Positions 55,651 through 64,000 of a stretch of 64,000 bases of DNA are shown here, piece by piece. Below the pieces are notes generated by a model. That model was not told the origin of the DNA, ran no database searches, and saw only the letters and a list, made by a program, of their open reading frames with translations. This DNA comes from Orychophragmus violaceus. Lineage: Eukaryota; Streptophyta; Magnoliopsida; Brassicales; Brassicaceae. The stretch is taken from positions 103,989,904 to 104,053,903 of the forward strand of contig CM058237.1 of NCBI GenBank assembly GCA_030180135.1, given 5' to 3'. Every line of letters begins with the position of its first letter. The stretch's first letter is position 1. The translations under genes were made by a program, and so were the position numbers.

Positions 55651-56240
55651 TGTAAGACCGTAAACACGGACACTCTGCGTATGGTGAATGAACTGCGTAA
55701 GAAAAGAGTTTAAGGAAATGAGAACGGAGTCAAGAGTATGAAGTCACTTTCCTTAACTCGAATTATCACCCGCAGTGAGGCGGTTCTGTCGTGATAATCG
55801 AATCCCAGGATAAAACCGTTAGCGAAACGATTCCGCTATCACTCGATTGGCGACAACATAACCAACAAACCAAAGCCAAATAATTTCAATTAAACCAAGT
55901 AATCAATTGGTTTGGTTTTGTCAAATTTTTTTCCAAAAAATAATACGCGCGCGGAGGCCCCTACGGGGCCAAGCCCAAGCCCAGGCCCGGCACGGCGGCG
56001 GCGGCGGCGCGCGCGTGTGGTCTTTCCAACCTCTCTCTCACACTCCATAGTGTAGTCCAACCATTTGAACAATGACATGAAAATGTCCATATATATACAA
56101 GTGATAAATTTCCCATCTAAGCAATGTGGGATATTTTATACACTCCATTCCTCATTTAAAATATGAGCCCATGACCCAACTTATTTCTCATTCATACACA
56201 CATATTTTATAAAGCCCAAATACTTTATAATATGAAAATT
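55651..56240 (-). repeat. Copia-2 5' LTR, truncated and rearranged
   Basis: Matches the 3' LTR at both ends. Between cactcg (about 55845) and tacgcgcgcggagg (55943) about 100 bp of unrelated AT-rich sequence replaces a section of about 245 bp. The terminal dozen bases (starting TGTTGGAAC on minus) are missing; flank begins at ttgtgacttcc. Confidence 0.87.
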
Positions 56241-56569
56241 TGTGACTTCCATGTCGGATAGAGAAACCCAATTATAAGAGAGCTTACGCAAAGAAACAAC
56301 ACCGATCTGAGAGGTCTCTCATAAAACTACATCAGGTCTACTAAATCCAACAAAGGAAGCCATATATAAAAACAAAGCCTCTCTATATTAACAACCATCA
56401 CAACACCAAATTTTCATCTCTCTCTCTCTGAAAATCTATATAGCTCAAATAATCTCCATCTCTTCTATACTATCTACCAAGTTTTCTGGAATTAGCAACA
56501 CTTGTTTCTTTTGTGTTAGTTGACAAATGAAGTAGCAATCGATACTCGTGTGTTATGATCGAACATTCG
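56241..56569. other. Host sequence downstream of the bZIP relic
   Basis: AT-rich, with (ct)n at 56418-56430 and tatataaaaac near 56373. Probably the 3' flank of the GBF3-like gene; no gene seen. Confidence 0.5.
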
Positions 56570-57660
56570 TTAGCGCGCAGCTAATGCATCAGCTCGAGGC
56601 TTCGTATCGAGCAGTTGATGCAGTTTGCTAGTAGAGTTAGAATCATTGTCTCCTTGGTTCTTGTTCTTGTCGTCTTCAGCTCCTGAGTTCTTTACTCTGG
56701 ACAACATATTCTCCGAGACACTCTTTTCGGGTTCTGAACTTTTCAGCTTGTCTTACAACCCAACAAAGAAAACCGCTATCAATGCGTTGCATTGAGAAAG
56801 GATCATTATTGGTTAGTCAATGCTTACTTACCAGTAAGGTTGCATTTGCTCCTCTTAGTTTATCAGATTTCTCATAAAATTGGTATAGTTCAGATCTCAA
56901 CGCCATGTTTTTGGCTGTCAAGGCTTCAACTTTCCGCTTCCGACTCGGCCTTTAAAACAAGGGAATATGAATGATGTTTTGGTGAGATTCACACCATGGA
57001 TAAGAATATAAAAGAGCTTCACTTTCTCTTTTATAACCAAACTTGTTTCCTTAATCTTGACATTCTAGCAGATTCTCTATTAGACTGTTTCCTTCGCTTC
57101 TGTTTCAATTCTCTCTCGTTCTGGAGAACAAAAATGGATTACTTGTGAGGGAAAATGGAAAAATTAGATACGTGGAAGACCAAAATAAGCCACATGGGTA
57201 CCTGAAGCCAAGTTTCAGGAGGAACCATGGCTAATGATTGTCATTGTGACATGAAGGGGTTGGAATTTGCACTTACACCAGGAAAGACTATAGCTCCAGC
57301 TCCTTGAACAGGTTTTACTTCGTTATCACCGCTTGACGGAGAGACATAATGAAATGAGCTAGATTGAACCAAATGTTTCCCATATGCCAAAAAAACAGAA
57401 AATGAAAATGAAAATCCGGTGAAAACCATCAACCATTCACACCAAAATCTCTCTCTTTGGGACATGCAAAAGGCTAATACCTTTTGTTGGAGTTCGTTCT
57501 CGACTTCTTTTAAGTTTCGGTTCATCTGCCTAAAACACAATGCTGTATGAAAACAAACTAAATCTGGGACTACAAGAGGCATTCCCCAATCGTATTCCCA
57601 TCACTTCCATCAGTTGAACCTTCCATTTCTGAGCTGTCACAACCATGGGCTTGTCTCCTT
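56570..57660 (-). pseudogene. GBF3: GBF3-like bZIP transcription factor gene, 3' half, broken
   Basis: GBFs are nuclear bZIP dimers that bind G-box (CACGTG) promoters. Minus-strand exons in order: SSEMEGSTDGSDGN (about 57640-57600); GKHLVQSSSFHYVSPSSGDN through GVSANSNPFMSQ and SLAMVPPETWLQ (about 57385-57202). Next are the basic region NERELKQKRRKQSNRESARM (about 57110-57045) and the zipper RKVEALTAKNMALRSELYQF (about 56945-56830). Last is DKLKSSEPEKSVSENMLSRV through KLHQLLDTKP (56751-56570). This matches GBF3 as remembered, better than GBF2. Lesions: a 6-bp duplication puts TGA after MSQ (57241-57243), 7-8 bp are lost at the start of the zipper exon, and a basic-region Arg is Met. N-terminal proline-rich exons are not found. 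Confidence 0.88.
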
Positions 57661-58180
57661 ACATGGTAGATACGGCGGCGTTAGGCATACCCAAATTGAT
57701 TCCACCAAGAGATTGAAGAGAGAGATTATATAATGCATATGTGTTGTGTTGATTATGGGTTACCGACGACGTTTAAATTGATCCTTTTTTAAGAAGGATC
57801 CAGGCGATTTAGGAGGAATGAGATTTTTAGGGTTACCAGGAAAAGGAATTTGAGGATATAAGAAGATAAAATCTTGCTCGATAGAGACGATGGAAACAGC
57901 TGGAAACTTACGTGGTTGCATGTTATATTTTGATTGGTTTTTCAAGTTTTTTCAATTATTGATATGTCAGTCTTTCATAAAGCTTGTCCCACCAAAAAAA
58001 TTAAAGAAAATAAGTGTAAAATAGATAGTGAAGATTTAAGCCATCTTTATTTGGTAAAAAAAAAATATCAAAACTTCGTATTTTTTTTTATAGAAAAAGT
58101 ATGACAATGATGCTACCTCTGTCTTCCAATTGGTTATGTATATCATATACAAAAGGATCAGAGTCTGAAGAGTAGTCCCA
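57661..58180. other. Sequence upstream of the bZIP relic, no gene recognised
   Basis: A 54-codon minus-strand frame starting MQPRKFPAVSIVSIEQDFIF (about 57921-57760) is open but unrecognised; it may be leader or a scrap of a neighbouring gene. The rest is AT-rich. Confidence 0.35.
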
Positions 58181-58700
58181 CGTAGACATGGAACTTCGGT
58201 TCTTCGGTTCGGTTTCAGTTCAGTTTTTTGAATTTTTGATTTATTCGGTTTTGAATTTTTGGCCGAAAATAACCAAACTTTTTGGTTTGGTTCGGTTTTC
58301 GTTTTTTGGTTACTATTTTTACCGAAATAAACCGTAATTTTAGATAATTTCGGATAACTTCGGTTAGTTCGATTAATTTTGGGCATATTCGGTTACTTGG
58401 GTCGGTTCGGGTAATTTCGGTTAATTCAGTTATTTTGGGTATATTCAGTTATTTCGGATTGGTTCGGTTCAAAAAATTTTAATGTATTTTGATTAAAATT
58501 GGTTTATTTTTGGTTTATGAAAAAACCTTCGGTTAACCATTTGGTTCGTCGAACCGAACCGTAAACGGAAATAATTTTCAAAACCACCGAAGTAACCGAA
58601 CCAAACTAACTGAACCAAAATTTGTTTGGTTCGGTTTAGTTTGGCAAATTCATTTTGGTTAAAAGCCCTAGGGCTAGTCCCACATATCATACCAATCTAA
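58181..58700. other. ggttcggtt-rich low-complexity block
   Basis: Dense (t/c)ggttcggtt words, with the complement aaccgaacc at 58550-58615, so the two halves can pair. A second block with aaccgaac/ggttcc words lies at 61290-61800. Nature unknown; a non-autonomous DNA element is possible. Confidence 0.4.
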
Positions 58701-58769
58701 ATCCCCTGAAACCACTAAACCATAGAAAACGATTTCATCAAAACCAACTTAACCAAATAAAGACCGGTT

Positions 58770-59404
58770 AGAGCATCTACATTGGAAGTTTCAGAACATC
58801 TTCAATGTATTTCTCTATTTTTGCCTCTAAAATAGAGGAACTCTATAACAGAGGTGGATTCCTCTCCAATATATTCCTCTATTTTTTCTCTAAAAAAGAA
58901 TACTCTCGCTGATATTCTTTTTTTTCATTTTACTAATAGTATATTTTATTTATAAAAATTACAAGAGTTTTATAAAAGTGACCTGTAGTGTAATCAGCTC
59001 AAGTTACAAATAAAACCTTTTTTATTTATTTTTTTATTTTGTAAAACTTTTATAAAAGTACAACATATTTTAGAAATAAATAAAGAAATTACATACATAC
59101 ATAAAACAATTTATATTTTAGTTATAGAAATAAATTTTAAAATTTTAAAAGATCTATGCAAATAAAAATTTATGTTTTTAAATAAAGAAAGTAATAATAA
59201 TTTTTTTTCAGTTATAATCATAAAAATATAAAAATTAAAGGATTATTATGTAAATAAAAAGTGTGACTCTATTATAGAGGAACGTTATTTCTTCTTCTAT
59301 AAATAGAGGAAAAAATAGCAATCTTTATTTTAAAACAACATATAGAGGTGAATTTGAGCTGATTTTTCTCTATTATAGTATTTAAAGGAAAATATAGCAA
59401 TGAG
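58770..59404. mobile_element. Possible MITE-like element, AT-rich
   Basis: Begins gttagagcatctacattgg and contains repeated ctctatt(t/a)tagagg words at both sides (58835-58885 and 59268-59330). This resembles AT-rich non-autonomous elements common in Brassicaceae. Terminal repeats and target duplication were not proved. Confidence 0.35.
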
Positions 59405-59620
59405 TAGAGATGTCAGACGGGCTAACCCAAGCCCAAATAGCCCAACCCAATGCGGTTTTAAATTTTTCTCGGATCTGGCGGGTTGGCCCGCGCGGGCTGC
59501 GGTCTAAAATCCAATGGCCCAAGCCCAACCCGCATGTATTTTACGGATTAGCGGGCTGGCCCGCGGGTTCCTATACAAACTTGTTTCGTTTCGATTTCAG
59601 CTTTATAATTCACTATAAAT
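59405..59620. mobile_element. Possible hAT-type fragment, gcccgcgggct-rich
   Basis: Starts gtagagatgtcagacgggct, which recalls hAT terminal repeats (tagggatgtca-like). It is followed by gggttggcccgcgcgggctg and gggctggcccgcgggtt. No matching opposite end found. Confidence 0.3.
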
Positions 59621-61800
59621 AGACTTGTTTTCTAAGTTTTTACTACATGTTCTAAAAAATTATATTAAAAACATTGATAAAAAAAGATAAAATTTTAAAA
59701 CAACATTCAACAATAAAAAAACAATAATCTTAAAGAAATAATTTACTATTGGACAATTCTAAAAGGTAAGAAGAGAAAAAAAATCCGAAAGCAATATTAA
59801 AAAATAGCAACGAACACCAAATAGGTGAAGAACAATACCATGACACAATAGCGATATCATACTTAAAGGATTTTTGAGACAAAGTAAAATTAGGATGTTC
59901 CCGATCTTACACTAGCAGGCGGCCTTCCAATACCTTTATCAACGAGAATTCTCGCAAGTCAGATAAGTCTTCTTCTTCAATCGTCTTTATCAACTTTCTC
60001 CGGATTAGCTTCTTTAGAACTATCGTCGGAAAAGCTTGCACAACAATTACAAACCAGAGATATGTAGGATTGACAGTACTTCCCATTAAACGCAAAGAAC
60101 AAACTAAGAAAAGATCTTCATAAAATATTATACAGTCACCTTAAGACGGATGCAAAGCAAGCAAAAAGAACAGCCGATTTTGAAAGCAACGCCGGAAGGA
60201 GATGCTATTGGAAGGGACGCCAATTCGAACTCAACCAAGGCTATGACTTTTTACAAACAGAGTAGAATGAGAGAGATGAAGAGATGTCGTTACCAACGAC
60301 GGACCCAACAACAAAGAAGGGTACCGCTGTGCTACCCGAAACCGTTGCGTCACCCATCACCGAGAAGATCCCGACATTCTAGACCAAACCAGAGAAAGCA
60401 CCGCTAAGTAGAAAGCCAAGATCCCCCACCCAAACCACCGAGCGTCTCTGTCGGAGAGGGAAGGAGGAGATATACGCCGGATTTATTGTCACCGCTAGAG
60501 ATCTCCAACGACTACCGTCACAGTCACAAAACCCAATGTAGATGTTGTTAGTAATCAGATTTTTACCTGCACGCCAAGTCTTGTTTTATAACCTAGAAGA
60601 AACCCTAGATGTAAACCAATTACGTAGTAACAAAACAAGTTTATATAAGCCACTGGTGCTTGCCATCCTCCTCCTAGTGCAACACCTGCAGCTCAATCCC
60701 AAACAATCTGCAGAAAAGTAAAAAGAAGAAGAGGACACGTGCAAGTCACTAATGTGAAGAAAGGGGAAAGACTCTAATGCTCTTGGAAGGTTTACTGTTA
60801 CAAGTCGTCATCCATCCGTATAAGTAAACAGACGAGTCTCTTGTTTAGGATCATTGAAGAGAACATAGGAAAAAGGTTGCTGAGATTGTTTCTCTGCAAA
60901 TAGGCGATCCTTAATTGTGTTCTTGAGTTTCGAGGAGTTGAATTCATCAAAGATAGTAACTTGGGTAGATCAATTCTGTATTTCCCTTTGATAATCAATC
61001 AAACATAGTTGTTTCCCTTTGATAATCAATCAAACATAATTGTTTGCTTATCACAATTTTCGTTACCATCCATAGAATCATTCTGGTTATTTTTTAAAGA
61101 AAAAATCGACATCAAATCTTAATTTACCAGATATAACCGGTTGTAAAATGTTGAGAATCATCGTTATACCGAGAAGTAAGCAAGACCAGCTGCCGCCTTT
61201 CTCATTTGTTCGCTATCTGTAAATATCATTGCAAACTCTTCTCGTGTTATCAGAATTAAAATTGTAGGCTTAGGCATCAAAACCGTACCAAAAAAAATTG
61301 GAACCGAAGAACCGATAATCGGAACCAAAATTTTTTATTTGGTTCCACCTATATTACCCATTGAATCCTGAATTAAGGAAATGTGAGTATCGGGTAAGAA
61401 CCGGAACCGAACCGAGAACCGAATCCAGGAACCAAAGAACCGAACTTATATAAGACCTAATAAAAGGGTTATCTATGGTTTCGACATCAACATAAAGAAT
61501 CATATGAAAATATTTTTAGATCCATTGAATTTATGATTATGTTATGTAATTGACATTGAATCATGGACCTATTGTTTTTTTTTTGTTAATAACTTGTTGA
61601 ACTAACATAAATTTTGAGGGTTTTTTTGTTGGTTTCAGATATTTTTTTATTTAGGGTAAAAAATATTATTTCGGTTCCAAAATATCTGGAACAGTTTAAT
61701 AACCAAAAATTACGAGTATTTTACGGTTCCTAAAATTACGGAACCAAACCGAACCGGAACCGACATGAACCGAACCCGAAGAGCCCTCGGTTGCCAAGTT
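59621..61800. other. Intergenic sequence, no supported gene
   Basis: AT-rich to about 59880. 59890-60600 is more gene-like in composition but every frame is short; an 85-codon plus-strand frame at 60150-60407 is basic and unrecognised. A 23-bp phrase (tttccctttgataatcaatcaaacata) repeats in tandem at about 60982-61038. 61290-61800 is the aaccgaac/ggttcc block. Confidence 0.5.
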
Positions 61801-61934
61801 GATGGTGATTGTTGGTAAGAACCTGAAGAGTCCTGCGAGACTATGCAGAATTACGGGCATCGTTTAATGCCATGCCCCTAAACTCCACACACTTAGCACC
61901 GGTAAGGCTTGGAGAAACGTGTGTTGGATTGAGG
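61801..61934. other. 3' continuation of the copia gag relic
   Basis: Degenerate sequence between the ggttcc block and the gag relic; no intact frame. Confidence 0.3.
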
Positions 61935-62734
61935 TCATGCAACTGTAAATTGTTCCTGATTCCGTGCATCTTGTTGTTGTTGATGCGTCGGATATGAGCT
62001 TTTTGGTCTAGTTGTGACTGTGTTAGCAGTATCCGGAAAAGTTGAATCATGAGCAGAACAAAGGATTGCAGCCTCTCTATTGACGAGCTTGTCACATAGT
62101 TCATCTAGAGAAGGCGGCGTATCACGACCTTTGATTTGGTCCACGATTCCTTTGTACTCATCATCAAGGCCATCTAAGATGTACTCGATGACATCTTCGT
62201 GATCTAATGGTTTACCCAAAATCTCCAGCTGATTTGCTCTAACTTTCATATATTGAAGGTACCCATCAATGGATTTTTGTCCCTTGGTACTTTTCTTCAA
62301 CAAATCTTTAATATGTTTCATATGACCGCGAGAAGGTCAGCCAAATGTTGACTTGAGAGTGTTCCAAGCTTTAAGCGATGTACTTGAAGTTTAAAAAATG
62401 GTTTGATGAGATTGCGCCTAGCAGTGCCGCAAATATGAGCTAGTCTTGTCGTACCCACAGCAGTGTACGCAAGGTTTGAGATGACGACGTTATCGATCCG
62501 AATAACATCCGGAGGAATGTAGGCACCGTCTGTGATGAACTGTTTTAGTTTCAGTCCATCGAGGAATAAGTAAACTTTTAGACTCCATGTGATATATTTT
62601 GCCTTCGTGAGCCTTGTGATGGTGCTCATGTTGACAGACAATATCAAATTGTTGGGATCATTAGGGTTAACGACCATGATCGGTCCAACAGTGGCATACG
62701 ATGTTGCAGAATTGGATGTAGGTGAGGTCGCCAT
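61935..62734 (-). pseudogene. Decayed Copia gag (separate lineage)
   Basis: Minus strand starts MATSPTSNSATSYATVGPIM at 62734 and reads SVNMSTITRLTKAKYITWSL, the usual beginning of an Ale-like copia gag. After an indel near 62390 and an in-frame TGA near 62337 it resumes KHIKDLLKKSTKGQKSIDGY, then LEILGKPLDHEDVIEYILDG and GRDTPPSLDELCDKLVNREA. Zinc knuckle and pol are not seen. A solitary relic whose LTRs could not be defined. Its gag is unlike those of Copia-1 to Copia-4. Confidence 0.85.
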
Positions 62735-63054
62735 GAGAGTAGAGAAATTTTTAGGTTAGACCATGTGATGAATTGTATTGAGTTGTATTTCACAAAAGAT
62801 AGTTACACGTATATAAACAATAAGATTAACGAATATATCCTAAGTACATCCTAGATTACATGAGATATGATATCTAAGAGATAACTACTGTTGGAGTCAA
62901 GATTAGCACCTTTCCCAAAAGGCCTATTCAGGAATTTAGGTCGGCCCAATTAGGAAAGCGGGCTCCGATTTAACCAAAAACAGTCCGGTCACTTGAACAA
63001 CTAGGGTTACAAAGAAGGGAAGATCGATAAACGGAAAGCGGCGCGCGTGGTAAA
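62735..63054. other. Upstream of gag relic; no gene
   Basis: AT-rich to about 62900, possibly leader or LTR of the gag relic. Then GC-richer sequence ending gcggcgcgcgtggtaaa next to the LTR at 63055. Confidence 0.4.
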
Positions 63055-64000
63055 TGATAGGTTCTAACTTTTACCCTATTCTAAACTGCAAGTGAACAGC
63101 AATGTCAAAGTAGTATATAGGGCTATCGAATCCACAGGGACACTTGGTCTCAATAGAAACAGAAACGTAGAGATTAATACTAGAAATAAGCAGATGGTGA
63201 AGTAAATAAATTGCGAAGCAAGAAAGTAAACAGTAGCGGAGATTAACGGTTGTGAAGCAATAAACTAAAAGCGTCAAGCCTAGGGTATTCTCAGGAAATC
63301 AGACAAGCAGACAGTTCATTCAGCAAGGATCTAATTAAGCACAGTTCTAGAACTCAAAACACAGATATAGAATTAACCAAATTCCTTTGCGATAATTCTC
63401 TAAGCCTAAGTGCAGCAAACCAAACTTTCGTTTGCGAGAACTAACATATTAAACTAGCATTAATCCCAAGTTTGATATGTTCACAATTATCCTAAACCAA
63501 ACTTCCGTTTGCGCAAAGTTTAATTGCCCAATTTAATTAGTTCAGATTCCTAAACCTCACTTCCGTGACGTATTTAGCAACCTAAGATCTAGATTCTAAT
63601 TGATCAGGTTAGAACTAGCTTTAAGCACAATTAAATTGAAGAACAGATATAGTTTGATTCCTTAACTGAATTTGAACAAGTCTAGCAAGTCATGAAATCC
63701 TATGTGAGAAACCCTAAACTCAACTATGGATCTACTCAGACATAGATAATGAAAACATAATCATAGAATGAATAAATTGCATAAGAGAATAATAGTAAAA
63801 GGGGTTCGAAATCTTCTCCAAATACAGATGATGTAATAGGTTCAGATCAGCCCCAAAAGCTCTAAAAATCCTCTCCTCTTAATTATGAAAGCGTAGGTAA
63901 AATAAACACCAAAACTAGTATATATAGGTATAATCTCGGATGGGGCTTCTGTGTAAATACTGGAACTATCTTGGGCTTCTTTGCAAATCTTCATATCTTC
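63055..64000 (-). repeat. Element B-family LTR, minus strand, runs off the window
   Basis: Reverse complement of the B LTR from its CCTATCA end (tgataggttctaacttttaccc) to about 250 bp short of its start. It is more diverged from both B LTRs than they are from each other. The sequence left of it lacks the tRNA-Asp primer site, so this is a 3' LTR or solo LTR, not a 5' LTR. The CGATCG pair of this LTR would lie just beyond the window. Confidence 0.9.

Larger units (their letters stand above)
13055..56240 (-). mobile_element. Copia-2: Ty1/copia element on minus strand, split by two nested insertions
   Basis: Host of most of the window. The 3' LTR is at 13055-13853 and the 5' LTR at 55651-56240. 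RNase H to protease and gag C-terminus are at 14515-18073, mid gag at 48726-49019 and gag N-terminus at 54553-54910. Removing the insertions at 18079-48720 and 49025-54547 leaves about 7.0 kb. Both insertions carry perfect target duplications, so the order is certain. The 5' LTR lacks its outermost dozen bases and no target duplication is found, so a deletion has removed the right end and some flank. It is the oldest element here apart from end fragments. Confidence 0.93.

Noticed and set aside
57241..57582. 113-codon ORF as a complete small gene
   Set aside because: It is an intron plus exon of the GBF3-like relic; only its C-terminal half is real coding sequence and the terminating TGA is a lesion.
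58181..58700. Satellite DNA made of ggttcggtt
   Set aside because: Words are scattered without a fixed period, so it is low-complexity sequence or a decayed element rather than a tandem satellite.
60150..60407. 85-codon basic ORF
   Set aside because: No recognisable domain, no splice or promoter context; not reported as a gene.

Overview
The window is plant nuclear DNA, almost certainly Brassicaceae. Two relics of ordinary genes are visible. One is a piece of the WD40 gene for translation initiation factor eIF3i/TRIP-1 (5415-5698, continuing after 12930). The other is the 3' half of a bZIP gene closest to GBF3 (56570-57660, minus strand). From memory, these genes are neighbours in Arabidopsis thaliana (AT2G46280 and AT2G46270). 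Both copies here are broken. Nearly everything between them is LTR retrotransposon, so the locus looks like an old gene pair blown apart by nested insertions. No tRNA, rRNA, CRISPR or intact host gene was seen.

Layout. 1-4080: minus-strand Ty3/gypsy LTR and 3' end, with a long (GAG)n/(GAA)n tract. 4081-5414: AT-rich, no gene. 5699-12930: complete Copia-1 with TSD TGTGT, sitting at an eIF3i exon/intron edge. 13055-56240: Copia-2 on the minus strand (about 7 kb net), which hosts everything up to the bZIP relic. Two elements sit in Copia-2 gag. The first is a large non-autonomous gypsy derivative ('LARD', 18079-48720, TSD AAAAT). The second is a deleted chromovirus-type gypsy ('Tekay-like', 49025-54547, TSD AACAT). 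The LARD in turn hosts Athila-like element A (20283-28487, TSD ACAAC), Copia-3 (29883-37600, TSD GCAAG) and Copia-4 (40179-47210, minus, TSD AGACG). Element A hosts the related element B (21356-26567, TSD TTGAC). Nesting is therefore four deep: Copia-2 > LARD > A > B. 56241-64000: GBF3 relic, AT-rich and MITE-like sequence, a decayed Copia gag, and a minus-strand LTR of the B family that runs off the window.

How the parts relate. The three Copia elements 1, 3 and 4 share an LTR lineage, a tRNA-iMet primer site and homologous proteins. All have near-identical LTR pairs, yet each carries coding lesions, so none looks autonomous. A and B use a tRNA-Asp primer site and have a short gag-like ORF but no pol. 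The LARD keeps only a protease fragment and shares its polypurine tract and an LTR palindrome with the Tekay-like copy, a plausible helper family.

The most unusual signal is a paired palindromic motif. Two CGATCG-centred sites (variants CGACCG/CGGTCG), 20-23 bp centre to centre, recur about 25 times. They occur in Copia-1, Copia-4, A and B, which belong to two different superfamilies. In all four, a pair lies just upstream of the LTR TATA box. Extra pairs lie in Copia leaders and inside and around the B ORF, where neighbouring pairs fall in different codon phases. This looks like a shared cis-regulatory module acting at the nucleic-acid level.
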